Of a DNA stretch of 64,000 bases, positions 19,523 through 29,541 are shown piece after piece (positions within the stretch are counted from its first letter, which is position 1; every line of letters begins with the position of its first letter). The stretch lies in NCBI GenBank assembly GCA_025602905.1, contig JAHLKI010000002.1, positions 1,695,704 through 1,759,703 of the forward strand, given 5' to 3'. The stretch comes from Phlyctochytrium arcticum (Eukaryota; Chytridiomycota; Chytridiomycetes; Chytridiales; Chytridiaceae). Under the pieces are notes generated by a model. That model had not been told where the DNA came from. It saw only the letters and a program-made list of their open reading frames with translations, and searched no databases. Made by a program: the position numbers and the translations under genes.

Positions 19523-22327
19523 CTAACCTTTCTTTGCTATCTCCATCGCTTCATCCACTGAAACTGGCTTCCACTCGCCAGCACCGTTGTCCATGAACAA
19601 AACCCCCGCATCCATATATACGATGATGCCTCCCATGCCGAGAGCTGCCTTTGATGCTGGTGCAATCCGAGAAAGTTGCTTTCCGGAAACAGGATGGACG
19701 CGGTTTGCCGGGACAAACAGAAGATCGTGCTCACTGGCCAAACGATCCACGTAGTCGCGAAAAGAGTCCAGTGCAGACATAGAAGCAGATGACGCGGCTG
19801 CCGCCAAATGTGCTGTTGTTGATCGCTCTGTGAGATTCTTGCCAAAATTTGTTGAGGTAAACGCTTTCCCCCGCATTCCGAGGCTGACTTTTCCCCCTGC
19901 TGCAGCCGTTTGTGATGTTTCCGCGATAGGTGGCGGCGGTGCAGGCATGGGGCCTTTGGCCCCTCCCATCGCCAAACTCTGGTTCATCATGTTGAGTCCA
20001 GCACGGAACTGATTCACGATCCCGGCCTCCTTCGCCAACATCGGAGGAAATACCCTCTTCCAACTTTGATACCATTGTGAAATTTCCTCTGTTTGGGCAC
20101 CGGGGCTGCCAAGCCATTGCCATAAGACGCTATGCCATTTTGGGAAGAACTCGGACTCCAGTAAGTGAACCAGAAGATGAATTGGAAGCAGTGCTTGCCA
20201 TTGAAAGATATCGTACAATGGCTGAAGATCTTGTTGGGCGGGATTCATGATAAAGTTGTTTCGAAGATGGAGAATGAGTTTCGGGATGATGACTTTGGCC
20301 AGTAAGGACTCCATTTCCGACGGCTGGAACACCTGCTGCCATGGTAGTAGAATTGAAATTGTCGTTTGGGGGTTGCTCGCTTCCCAGTCCCGCAATGACA
20401 CTGTCAGTTTGTGGCGAATGGCAATCAGTAATTCGTGCATACGGTCCGCTAGATGGGGCAACCAAGGATGTATCCAGGTGTGAATGGGTGGGTCCTTTGA
20501 GGGAGTCCATTCCCCGACTTCCCGACTCAATTTGGGAACAATGAGTTGATCCAGTATATTGTAATAAAGCCATTCGGGTAAGAGCGGACTTTTGCTATGG
20601 CTTTCCAACTCACTTGGTAGATGCCAAATGTCAAGAAGTTGAATCACCGGATCAGGGGATTTCGGGTCCCAATCATTGTTGACTGCTTGGCGGACTTTGG
20701 GTAGCCAAATCTCATAGAGCATGGACTCGTAAGGGGTCATGACTTGATCGCGATCTCGATCAAGAGGGAATGACTTTGCTTGATCCGATGCAGGCGTGGC
20801 CATCAAAAGCTTTTGCCATGAGCGAAATGCTGATGAAGCAAAGGCAGGCTGCTCCAAAAGATTCCAGTCCTGTAGTAATTTACGAACAATTGGCGCAACT
20901 GATGCTACCACCAATTGATCCAGGCCATAGCTTTTAAACTCTCCACTCAGCTCCGTCTTGATCTTGTTGAAAATCATGGCAAATGCATTTTCAACCGTTT
21001 CAAAGTCAAGGTCCCTCATTGTAACAGTGAATTGCCGGGAGATCTTTTCGCACTCGTTCGCAAGCTCCACAACCATCTTCAAGCGCATAGCTTTTCCGCT
21101 TTCATCTTCAACAACATTCTCCAGGAGTACTTGTTGGCGCGACATATTGGACTGTCGCTTGTTTTCCAGTTGCGCTTGCCGCTTAACGTGTAGCAGGTCC
21201 TGTTGCGCCATACCCGCCAGTAGACGCAAGTTATGCCTCAGTTCCGGAAGGCGCGCGGCGGTAACCTCAAAGGGTGCAGATGCCCCAGCTTGAGAAATAT
21301 CGGTAAGCTCGCGCACCTCTCTGCCAGTCATATCCAAGATTTTTGTCGCCACAGTCGGTCCAACAGGGCCATCACTAGCCTTTTCGGCGAGTAATTCCTC
21401 CGCACTTTTATAGGCAACCTTCTTCCCAGATCTCGCATTTTTGCGCCACTGGCCAGTCCGTACACTAGTCGCGGCTTTCCCCTTCTCCTCATCCTCATCA
21501 CTGGACAAAAGTCCCAGTGCCCGCCGCTCTTGTTGCTCCCGTTTAATATCTTCCGTGCGCTCATCCACAGCGCCTAATCCCGCTTGCTTTGGTCGAAGCT
21601 TGACATCAATGGGTGCGGATATGCCAGCACCATCCTTTCCAAGTCCCTGGCCGCGAACCCATCCCATCTTTTCCATAAGCTTAGATCCAATTCCCTTTGT
21701 TGAACTTTCGAATTTGCCAAAATCCCGATCCGGTCCTGGAGATCCATAGCTACTTGCTGGAGATCCGAAGCTATTTTGTTTTCGCTCCGACATTCTCAAT
21801 TTCGACGCGGAGCCAAATGATGTCGGCAAGGGACTTGCGCTCTTGTTCATTAGAGGGGTGAAACTTCTGGATGATGAGGGAAATGTGACTTTTGTCGGCG
21901 TATCCGTTGCAAATGTGGTAAATTTTGATTCATCGCTTTTGGGCGTACGTTCACTTGAGCCTAGGCCGGCATAGGGCATATCTTGATCATCCCCTTCACG
22001 CTCACGTTCACTTGAGCCTAACCCAGCATAGGGCATATCTTGATCATCCTCTTCACTACCATCAGAGTCTGCATCCATGGGATCCGACTGCTCTACACTT
22101 GATTTAGCTCCTGCGACAAACTGTACACCGCCCATATAGCGGCCAGTGTCTCTTTGCCCGCGATCTCTAGGGACTTCGTCGTCGTCTGAACCGAAAACGC
22201 CGTATATAGCATCGTCCTTGCTCCGCTTCCCTTTCCTCCTCCCGTTGGGCTGAAATGTATCCTCCTCATCGTGCTCATCGCTAGAACTGTCTCCGTCGTC
22301 CTCTAAAACAGCTTTTCGCCGACCCAT
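19523..22327 (-). CDS. G-patch splicing factor TFIP11 / Ntr1
   Basis: Single exon, 934 residues, starting MGRRKAVLEDD. Partner of the DEAH helicase Prp43 in intron-lariat spliceosome disassembly. Order: acidic, Ser-rich TFIP N-terminal region (residues 1-200, with YGVFGSDDDE and RYMGGVQFV), a G-patch at about 207-255 (KLMEKMGWVRGQGLGKDGAG), a basic linker, and a long GCFC-type helical domain (for example PLLPEWLYYNILDQL, WIHPWLPHLADRM) to about residue 830. The C-terminus is ordered and ends AKKG. A 57-bp tandem repeat adds a second DDQDMPYAGLGSSER near residues 95-130. Head-to-head with the RING gene, 170 bp apart. Confidence 0.93.
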   Translation of the reverse strand: MGRRKAVLEDDGDSSSDEHDEEDTFQPNGRRKGKRSKDDAIYGVFGSDDDEVPRDRGQRDTGRYMGGVQFVAGAKSSVEQSDPMDADSDGSEEDDQDMPYAGLGSSEREREGDDQDMPYAGLGSSERTPKSDESKFTTFATDTPTKVTFPSSSRSFTPLMNKSASPLPTSFGSASKLRMSERKQNSFGSPASSYGSPGPDRDFGKFESSTKGIGSKLMEKMGWVRGQGLGKDGAGISAPIDVKLRPKQAGLGAVDERTEDIKREQQERRALGLLSSDEDEEKGKAATSVRTGQWRKNARSGKKVAYKSAEELLAEKASDGPVGPTVATKILDMTGREVRELTDISQAGASAPFEVTAARLPELRHNLRLLAGMAQQDLLHVKRQAQLENKRQSNMSRQQVLLENVVEDESGKAMRLKMVVELANECEKISRQFTVTMRDLDFETVENAFAMIFNKIKTELSGEFKSYGLDQLVVASVAPIVRKLLQDWNLLEQPAFASSAFRSWQKLLMATPASDQAKSFPLDRDRDQVMTPYESMLYEIWLPKVRQAVNNDWDPKSPDPVIQLLDIWHLPSELESHSKSPLLPEWLYYNILDQLIVPKLSREVGEWTPSKDPPIHTWIHPWLPHLADRMHELLIAIRHKLTVSLRDWEASNPQTTISILLPWQQVFQPSEMESLLAKVIIPKLILHLRNNFIMNPAQQDLQPLYDIFQWQALLPIHLLVHLLESEFFPKWHSVLWQWLGSPGAQTEEISQWYQSWKRVFPPMLAKEAGIVNQFRAGLNMMNQSLAMGGAKGPMPAPPPPIAETSQTAAAGGKVSLGMRGKAFTSTNFGKNLTERSTTAHLAAAASSASMSALDSFRDYVDRLASEHDLLFVPANRVHPVSGKQLSRIAPASKAALGMGGIIVYMDAGVLFMDNGAGEWKPVSVDEAMEIAKKG
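21947..22050. repeat. 57-bp in-frame tandem repeat in TFIP11
   Basis: Two adjacent near-identical units starting at 21947 and 22004 (19 codons each), encoding DDQDMPYAGLGSSER plus linker in an acidic disordered region. Confidence 0.85.
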
Positions 22328-22497
22328 CTCTATAAATTTTGGCCAAGGGACCTGTGTTTGCGCAGGCAGCGCAGCCCCGCTCAGGCCCGAGCCCCGCTCG
22401 ACGGATTTGAGCAAACGAAACCCTAGCGTTCAAATCTCGCAAGCCAAGCGTCTCACTCCAGAAAGATTGCAGATAACTCCGTGAGAAAGTATCATCA

Positions 22498-24842
22498 ATG
22501 GGACGAAGAAGCAAGCGAAAACAACGGCAGCGCGAACAGGCCAACAACCAGGGTTCCTCCAATCAGGTCTCGCATTCGGCGAAGCGTCCGCGGACAAAGA
22601 GTCCAAGTGCCGAAGGAGGATCTCCTGTGGAGGCAACAACGAGCGCAACCGATCATACCCCTACAACCAAAACCGAAGAGAAACTAGCCTCTTCGGACAA
22701 TGCCTGTTCCAGCATCAATGCACCTCCAAAGGAATATTTGGGGGATCTGGCCGCCAGCTCGTTTCCTGTCCATTTGAGTGTGCCTGCCTTTCCCACGATG
22801 ATGTCTGTCCTTAGCAGAGAAGATCTCTGGAAAAAGGCCCAATCGTACTACGATATGCTGATGCATCGAACGTCTCGGCTCTCTGCCCTTGAATCCCACT
22901 TACAATGTGCGATCTGCACCTCCTATTTCAATGCACCTTACAAATTGGATTGTGGTCATGTCTTTTGTTACAAATGTATCCTGGCTTGGTTTGATAGTCT
23001 GGTGCAAATGGAGAGGTTTGGCGGCAGAAGCAGAGTCCCATGACTTTAGACTGACTTAATCCTTATCAACAGGGCTCGGCGGTGTCCCACATGTCGCGCG
23101 GATACAAAACTCCGGCCACGGTTCGAAGTGACCGTTTCCCGTCTGATGGAAGATTACCTTCCTGTCTTGGGGGACGAGGAGAGCAAAATCGTAAGTCCGG
23201 ATCGCAACAATGGGATGTGGATGTTTCTCATTATCCCCTTTGTTATCCACTTTCTCGAAAGACGATGGAGGCCATCACCGAGGTTAAAAAAGAGATTCAG
23301 AAGATGAAAACCCATCCATTTCATCATCATTTTCCATCCGAAGGCGTCCAAATCACTGAGGACGTTGAAGATGGTGTCAGGTTAGATAATTGTTCATGCC
23401 ACATTCTCTAGATCCATTTTCCTAATCCAATGAGTGTCTAGTCGTTGCGCACGCTGTCATTGGGAAATCTTCAACGGCATCTGCGAGGGGTGTGGTCACA
23501 TGTACGGTGAAAGTAATCCCAACGCGTCCTCTGAAGAGGAGGAAGAGTCGGACCATCAGCCCGTGCGATATATAATAGAAGAAGATTCTGACCTTGGTGG
23601 CTTTGTTGCGCCGGATGAAGAAGAATCAGAATCTGATTTGGAAGGCTTCGTAGTAGGAGATGACTCTGATCTCGAACGTATGTCATCTGATGGTGGTTTG
23701 CCAGAATCAAGTGACAGTGATGACAGTAAGTGGAAAACTGAAATCTTTGTATTTTTGTTTATGCTTGTTTATTTTTGCAATCAATAGACCGCGGTGGTAG
23801 CGCTTTTGCGAGGGTGATTGGTATTACCCGCCCAGTCATGTCATCTGAAAATGAAAGCGATGATGGTAAGCATATCGGTTCTTTCAGAATTTCCCAAGCA
23901 AATACTCATTACACGTGGGATAGACATGCCACCGCAGCGCACCACTCGACCGTCCATGGTGGTCGATGATGATGACAGCGATGGCATCATGGTGGGGAAT
24001 CCGTACGTGATAGATCAAGCCGAGGAATCCTCCGACGAGGGCTCCGACGAGGGTCACCACGCCGGAGGCTTGGTCGGACATGTGTCTTCTTCCGAGGACG
24101 AAGATCAACACCCACTTGAGGACCACTCCGCGGAAGTTTCGCCCCAAAATTCTGATGATGATGATATTGGGCAGCCATATTTTAGTGACGGCGGTGTATC
24201 CGTTCGAACTGATCCGGATCAATCGGAAGTGTCAGATAATGACCAGGAGCCATACGAAAGTGATGGTTCAGCGGGTAGTTTGGGCCAAGACGAGGACGAA
24301 TTTGAGAATAGTTCTGGTACGTGTCAACTTCTTTCGAGCCAATTGATTTTTTCAACTAAACCGTTTCGCTAGTACAGAATGATTACTCTGCTGATTCCAA
24401 TTGCAGTGATTACGCAAGTTCACCAGAAAGAGGCTATAAACTTGGGCCAAATTATGGCAATAGGTATATTCCAAGCTACCTGGCTCCCCATTCGGCCAGC
24501 TCTGATCTTGACGAGAGTGACGAGGAAACTGAAGCGATCCGGCCCACCCTCCCAAGCCAGAATCAGGCGTTTGTAAGCACCGCAAGCTGGAACGTGGCAT
24601 CATTTCAAGATCGTCATTCTATTGGTCACAATAGCCAACACGCCAATTGCCAAAATGATGCCTCTGATGATGACGAATCATCTGAAATCTCGGGAGGGCG
24701 CTCCCCTGTTGGATCGCCACGACTTGGCAGAAATTTCGGCTGGATGGAGTCACTGGCCTCTGTTTTTCTGACGCGATTTGGAGCACAGTCTCACGATGAC
24801 CACTACAGCGGATCCGATAGCGAAAGTGAGGTAGATCGCTAG
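22498..24842 (+). CDS. RING-finger protein with acidic tail (E3 ligase-like)
   Basis: Seven exons: 22498-23015, 23073-23190, 23262-23380, 23442-23725, 23788-23865, 23888-24316, 24373-24842; 671 residues, phases consistent. A basic N-terminus (GRRSKRKQRQR) is followed by a C3HC4 RING (CAICTSYFNAPYKLDCGH, CYKC, then CPTC across the first intron). A second zinc-like knuckle CARCHWEIFNGICEGCG lies in exon 4. The last 400 residues are extremely Asp/Ser/Glu-rich, with repeated ESDLEGFV and SDDD motifs, and end NFGWMESLASVFLTRFG plus an acidic tail. RING proteins transfer ubiquitin from E2; substrate unknown. The nuclear-type basic start and acidic tail suggest chromatin or nuclear work (inference). 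Confidence 0.8.
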
Positions 24843-25057
24843 TGGCGAAGATTGAGTTGAAGTTTCAGTCCCGCTCCGCTGATTGTCTGTGCCTGCAAGC
24901 CGGGGGATCTGAGTGCCATCCCTTTAGACTCATCGCATGAGCGTGCCCGTTGTTACTGTATATTCGTTGCTTGCTTACTGTAATTATGTACAAATATGTT
25001 CTTTGCTATGTCTATAATAAATACGTTCCTGACTGAACCCATGCCTGATGGACGCCA

Positions 25058-25558
25058 TCACTTCTTTGCGTCGCCGGTAGATACTCTTTCCCAAAAAGCA
25101 TTATCTGCTCCTTTGTCCACCATTTCTTCTCGTTCAGCCTTCTTGCGGAGATACTCAGTCTGCAAATCCTTCACCCGCAGCATGCTAAAATGATACACCT
25201 GCAAACCACAAGTGCATTAGCAAACTAGGACTAGTTTGATGACACCGTTTCGGAATCTTACCCAACTTGGAAGACACTCCTTTTCAAATGCTCTCTTCAT
25301 CTGCTTGCAGGCAAAGAGTCTCCGCTGCTCATTTTTGGGAAGAGCCTTGACCCGCTGGTCGTTTTCTTCTGGAATGTCCAACCGGCGTGGGTCAATATTA
25401 ACGATTTCTTGGTGGTCGGTAGGTGCATAGCCTTGCACCCAAAGATTGTTGATGCCGAGACAGGAAAAGTACTCGTCCCGAGCCGCCCAGCACTTTGCTC
25501 GTGCGGACCGGGTAGGTGGTGCTGAACCAATCTTAGGAATGTCTGGTGTTTGACCCAT
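25058..25558 (-). CDS. COA6: Cytochrome c oxidase assembly factor 6
   Basis: Exons 25558-25262 and 25198-25058 encode 145 residues. CHCH protein of the intermembrane space that helps deliver copper to Cox2. Motifs: CWAARDEYFSC (CX9C, with the family signature CWxxRDEYxxC) and CKQMKRAFEKEC (CX10C) followed by LPSWVYHF. The spacer between the two halves is about 50 residues, far longer than the roughly dozen in animal COA6. I chose MGQTPDIPKIGS; an in-frame ATG at 25654 would add 32 residues. Head-to-head with ORC2, 178 bp apart. Confidence 0.88.
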
Positions 25559-25736
25559 AGCGATGTTTTCAGGATTTCGACCCCGAATCCCCAATTTGCG
25601 AAGTCGGTGACAATCTTGTGTGGCGGTGCGCTCCATGTCTTGTTGGCATGGCATGCCGCGTCGAGGACTCGAGGATTGAAGGAGCCCGAATTTGACCTTG
25701 CCAAATTACTAGAACTTTTAGGACCTATAGAAACAA

Positions 25737-27602
25737 ATGTTGGGGGGTCAAGCGCTGGAGCCGGAAGGGCCGTCAACGCCTCGCCGGAGGAAGCGGCATC
25801 TCAAGTCGGGACTGACAGTATCCCCTACACGACGGTCGGCGGCAGGAGCAAAGTCGGGACTAGCGGACGACGAGCCGGACACTGATCTTGCGCAACTCGG
25901 AGTGTTTCGCGAGAAGGCGGTGGACGAGACGGATGCTGCATCAGAGGAGAGTGACGGCCAAGGAACAAATGGACCGATCCAGGTCAATACACCAGGAAAA
26001 AATCTATATGCATTCCCGCGGAAACGACGGAAGAAGTTTCGTGGATACATGGATGCTGGATTCCTTACGGGCACCCCAATTGGCGTGGTGGAAAGTGACG
26101 GTCGGGGTGAGGAAAGCGAGGACGAGCTGATTGCGGCTCTTACAGCAACCCCGTCCAAAACTACAGAACGAGTAAAGAGCCTGGGACTTTTGCAAGTGGA
26201 ACCCATGACTCCTACACGCGGGAAAGGATCAAGAACTAGAACGGATCTCCCAAGAACGCCGGCAGGAAAAGCGTCGACTCCAAAGCCTGAAACACCCATG
26301 CCAGTGCGTGTCACTCGAAAACGGCGGGCAGCTCGTAGACTTGCAAGTGTGGCAGAGCCAAGTGGAAGCGAAGCGGATAGCGACGATGATGACGATGACG
26401 ATGAGGAGGAGGATGATGAAGTTGATGAGATCAGGCAACAAATCCCAGAATCTTCTTCGGGGGCACAGGCTTCGAACATGGCAGAAGATGTGGACATGGA
26501 GGAGGATGAGGGGATCTCTGCACCAATCGGAGATGATTATGAAGAGGGTCCATCTTATCAGCGTTACTTTGCCGATCTCTACGACACAAAGATACATACA
26601 TCAAATAACACACTTTCCAAGCTCCCGCCGCTCGATCCAGCTACCTTTCGAGCTGCATTGGCGACAGCACCGCAGAAACACAACAGTCAAATCTCCATGC
26701 TGCAGAGTCTGCATGAGGAGCAGTTCTCACAATGGTACTTTGAGCTCAGCCAGGGTTTCAATCTACTGTTTTATGGATACGGCTCCAAGAGAAACCTCGT
26801 CAATAAGTTTGCCACAGAGACACTCAATGATTTTCCATTGATTGTCGTCAATGGTTTTTTCCCATCGCTCAACATCCGGTTTATTCTTGCCCGCCTCCGG
26901 GAAGTCGTTTTCCCAGATCAAACTGGCCCAGTTGGTACTATTCAAGATCAATTGGACGCGCTCTGTGAACATTTACGGGATCCCACCTCTGATAAAGTCT
27001 ACCTCGTCGTTCACAATATAGACGGCGCACCACTCCGTAACCCCACCGCTCAACGTTTTTTGAGCGTACTAGCGTCTTTGCCAAATTTCCACCTGGTTGC
27101 TAGCATCGACCACATCAACGCGCCCTTGCTTTGGAATAGTGTACACACAACCCTTTATAACTGGGTGTGGCATGATCTGACGACTTTTGAACCTTACACC
27201 CACGAGACGACTTCGTATGGGTCTTTGTTGATGCAGCATTCTGGTGCGGGTGGTGGTCGCGGCGTGGCCTTGGATGTCCGTGGTGTTGTATATGTTCTGA
27301 GAAGTCTCAACAGCAATGCTCGAAGAGTTTTTCAAATTCTATGCGAGCATCAGATTGCCGCTACCGCAGAAGGTACTGGCCGAGTCGAAGAGGGTGATGT
27401 TGGCTTGCCTTACCATCGGTTTTACGCCAAAGCAAAAGAAGCATTCGTGGTCTCGAACGAATTGACATTTAGGACGCAATTGACTGAATTCAAAGATCAT
27501 TGCATCATCCGGTCACATAAGGCAAAAGATGGCACAGAGGTTCTTCACGTACCATTGGACGCTAGCGCTTTAGAAGGACTGTTGGAAGAGATGGGCGAGT
27601 AG
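25737..27602 (+). CDS. ORC2: Origin recognition complex subunit 2
   Basis: Single exon, 621 residues. The N-terminal 270 residues are disordered with CDK-like sites (PSTPRRRKR, MTPTRGK, RTPAGK) and a long Asp/Glu run. The ORC2 AAA+-like and winged-helix core starts around residue 275 (YQRYFADLYDTK) and includes FELSQGFNLLFYGYGSKR in the Walker-A position, LPLIVVNG-like FPLIVVNGFFPSLN, VYLVVHNIDGAPLRN and NFHLVASIDHINAPLLWN. It forms the ORC ring with ORC1, whose gene lies 16 kb to the left. Shares its promoter with COA6. Confidence 0.95.
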   Translation: MLGGQALEPEGPSTPRRRKRHLKSGLTVSPTRRSAAGAKSGLADDEPDTDLAQLGVFREKAVDETDAASEESDGQGTNGPIQVNTPGKNLYAFPRKRRKKFRGYMDAGFLTGTPIGVVESDGRGEESEDELIAALTATPSKTTERVKSLGLLQVEPMTPTRGKGSRTRTDLPRTPAGKASTPKPETPMPVRVTRKRRAARRLASVAEPSGSEADSDDDDDDDEEEDDEVDEIRQQIPESSSGAQASNMAEDVDMEEDEGISAPIGDDYEEGPSYQRYFADLYDTKIHTSNNTLSKLPPLDPATFRAALATAPQKHNSQISMLQSLHEEQFSQWYFELSQGFNLLFYGYGSKRNLVNKFATETLNDFPLIVVNGFFPSLNIRFILARLREVVFPDQTGPVGTIQDQLDALCEHLRDPTSDKVYLVVHNIDGAPLRNPTAQRFLSVLASLPNFHLVASIDHINAPLLWNSVHTTLYNWVWHDLTTFEPYTHETTSYGSLLMQHSGAGGGRGVALDVRGVVYVLRSLNSNARRVFQILCEHQIAATAEGTGRVEEGDVGLPYHRFYAKAKEAFVVSNELTFRTQLTEFKDHCIIRSHKAKDGTEVLHVPLDASALEGLLEEMGE

Positions 27603-27722
27603 ATCTTGTCCAGTTATAAATAGTATATTATATATAGGGTTTTTGTAATTACATTTCTACAGTAAGGGACGGACTATCGCTATGACGGGGCAGAATGGGA
27701 TCAAATCCCCCAAGTCTCCTTT

Positions 27723-28906
27723 CTATGTGCGGACCGGAATACTTTGGATCCATTCCAAAAATTTCACCTCCTCGCCTTTCGCCATAGGGTAGGTATGAGT
27801 CCCAGATTCTGGAAACGCTCGTGATTTGACATCACGGACATACATCTCCAACCCATCTACTGACGCCTTTCCAACCTCGGCATAAACGCGATTGAATCTG
27901 TTTATGAATACGTGAGCAGCAATGTACACAGGATGGCATGAATGTCCATTGAACTTACTTTGGTGCCAGCTTCTCATACATCCCCAGGGTATCCATTTGA
28001 ACGAGAACTTGTCCCGAGCACCCAGGACCAGCGCCAATCCCAATCGTTGGTATGCTCAACCGCTTTGTCACTTCAGCGGCCACAACATCTGGAACTGCCT
28101 CAAGGACGACAGCAAAAGCACCGGCCTTTTGCACAGCCAGAGCATCGTCCATCAACAACTTGGCCTTATCCGCTGTTTTGCCCTGCACGCGGAATCCGCC
28201 GAGTGATGAGGCTCGCTGCGGCGTTAGCCCAATATGTGCAAGGACGGGTATTCCGACCGATGTGATTTTGGACATTGTGTCAAACATCTCGGCACCTCCT
28301 TCAAATTTCACCGCTTCCATTCGCCCTTCGCTGATCATACGTATGGAAGATTTGAGAGCTTGGGTCGGAGAGGCCTCATAGGAGCCAAAAGGAAGGTCGC
28401 CAATGAGAAATGAGTGCTTTGCGCCCCGCGCTACAGCTCGGCAATGATGAAGCATTTCCTATTTTATCGCATGTGAGTGATTCCTGTCCTCACCACCCCT
28501 TCATACAACACTTACATCCAATGTGACTTGATTGGTGTTCTCATAGCCGAGTGCGACCATTGCCAATGAATCACCAACCAAGAGCAATTCATTGCCAGAT
28601 TTGTCGGCGAAACATGCCGATGGATAGTCGTGGGCAGTCATGACCGCGATGGGTTCGCCACGGGCATAAAGACGAGAAACGGTATTCAGCGTCACCTTCT
28701 TCCGCGCCGATTTCGGTCTAAATGCCAAGAACTAGAGATTTAGTTTACATTGGATTTGATTAGCTGCTTGAAGTAGGCACTTACAGCTCCTCAGGACCAG
28801 GGTAGGAGCTATACCCACGGTGGCCGTTGGCAAAGTGCTGCTGGCCAGTCCTCCTTGAGATTGCCGATCGCAGCATATTGGCCACTCGCACCGTACTTGT
28901 AGACAT
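27723..28906 (-). CDS. ECM31: Ketopantoate hydroxymethyltransferase
   Basis: PanB; makes ketopantoate from 2-oxoisovalerate and methylene-THF, the first step to pantothenate and CoA. Exons 28906-28785, 28717-28516, 28458-27959, 27897-27723 encode 332 residues. The TIM-barrel signature is clear: VMTAHDYPSACFAD, LLVGDSLAMVALGYENT, FLIGDLPFGSYE, AVKFEGGAEM, GIPVLAHIGLTPQ, FAVVLEAVP and TIGIGAGPGCSGQVLV. Asp and Glu metal ligands are present. The N-terminus (STVRVANMLRSAISRRTGQQ) looks like a mitochondrial presequence, as in other fungal PanB. Confidence 0.95.
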
Positions 28907-29541
28907 CCTATTGGCAGTTTCTCAAAAGGTAAAGAGTTTACAAGAAGTTGATTCCGGTACAGGGAGGAAAAGCGTTGAGGTGGTTTATAGCACCCAATAA
29001 TATATCTACACCCGTTGCCTTTACCGGTGACATTTCAACGGGAAATCCACCACGCCATCTTCTCAGCAGGTACTTAGTATATATATATGGCCTGATCTTT
29101 CGATTCGCATATCATACTACTTTGGTGTCATATGGTAATTTTTTCATATACACTTTATGGACATTGCTGTTGTGATCTGCCATCCTTTTCAAGCATGCTT
29201 TCAAGTGCTTCCACGCGGAATTGCGGATCTCTGAAAGGATGCGTTCAGACATGTGTACATGATATTTCGCAGCTCTGCGACCTAGTATCTATCAGCATTT
29301 CATAAACGAAGATGGGAGTCAGGTCGAATAATTCGAATCTCTGAAAATCAATAGAAGAATGTTGCGGGGGAAATGCCTTACGTAAGCATTGGGTGGGTCG
29401 GGGTTTGGGGGTCGTCCCAGCCTCCTCTGGGTCCGACCCCCAAATGCTAGGTCACTTGCGTAACTTTCTTCTATGGTGCCGGTAGGCAGGAAAACCCGCC
29501 CCAAAATATAGATTGGTTTTAAAGCATTTTGTGCGTCTCAA
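28907..29541. other. Intergenic 635 bp with a foldback element
   Basis: Between divergent PanB and the RIM15-like gene. AT-rich at 29050-29180 (TATATATATAT near 29078). The 124-bp inverted repeat annotated separately occupies 29351-29474. No coding signal. Confidence 0.6.
29351..29474. repeat. Imperfect inverted repeat, MITE-like
   Basis: The ends match as ATAGAAGAA (29351-29359) and its complement TTCTTCTAT (29466-29474). Inside them AGCATTGGGTGGGTCGG (left) and CCGACCCCCAAATGCT (right) also pair, around a G/C-rich centre. The whole block could fold into one long stem. It lies in the promoter interval of the RIM15-like gene. Confidence 0.6.

Noticed and set aside
25748..26497. Long minus ORF opposite ORC2 (249 codons, Ser-rich)
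   Set aside because: Antisense shadow of the ORC2 disordered N-terminus; Ser runs are the complement of its Asp/Glu codons.
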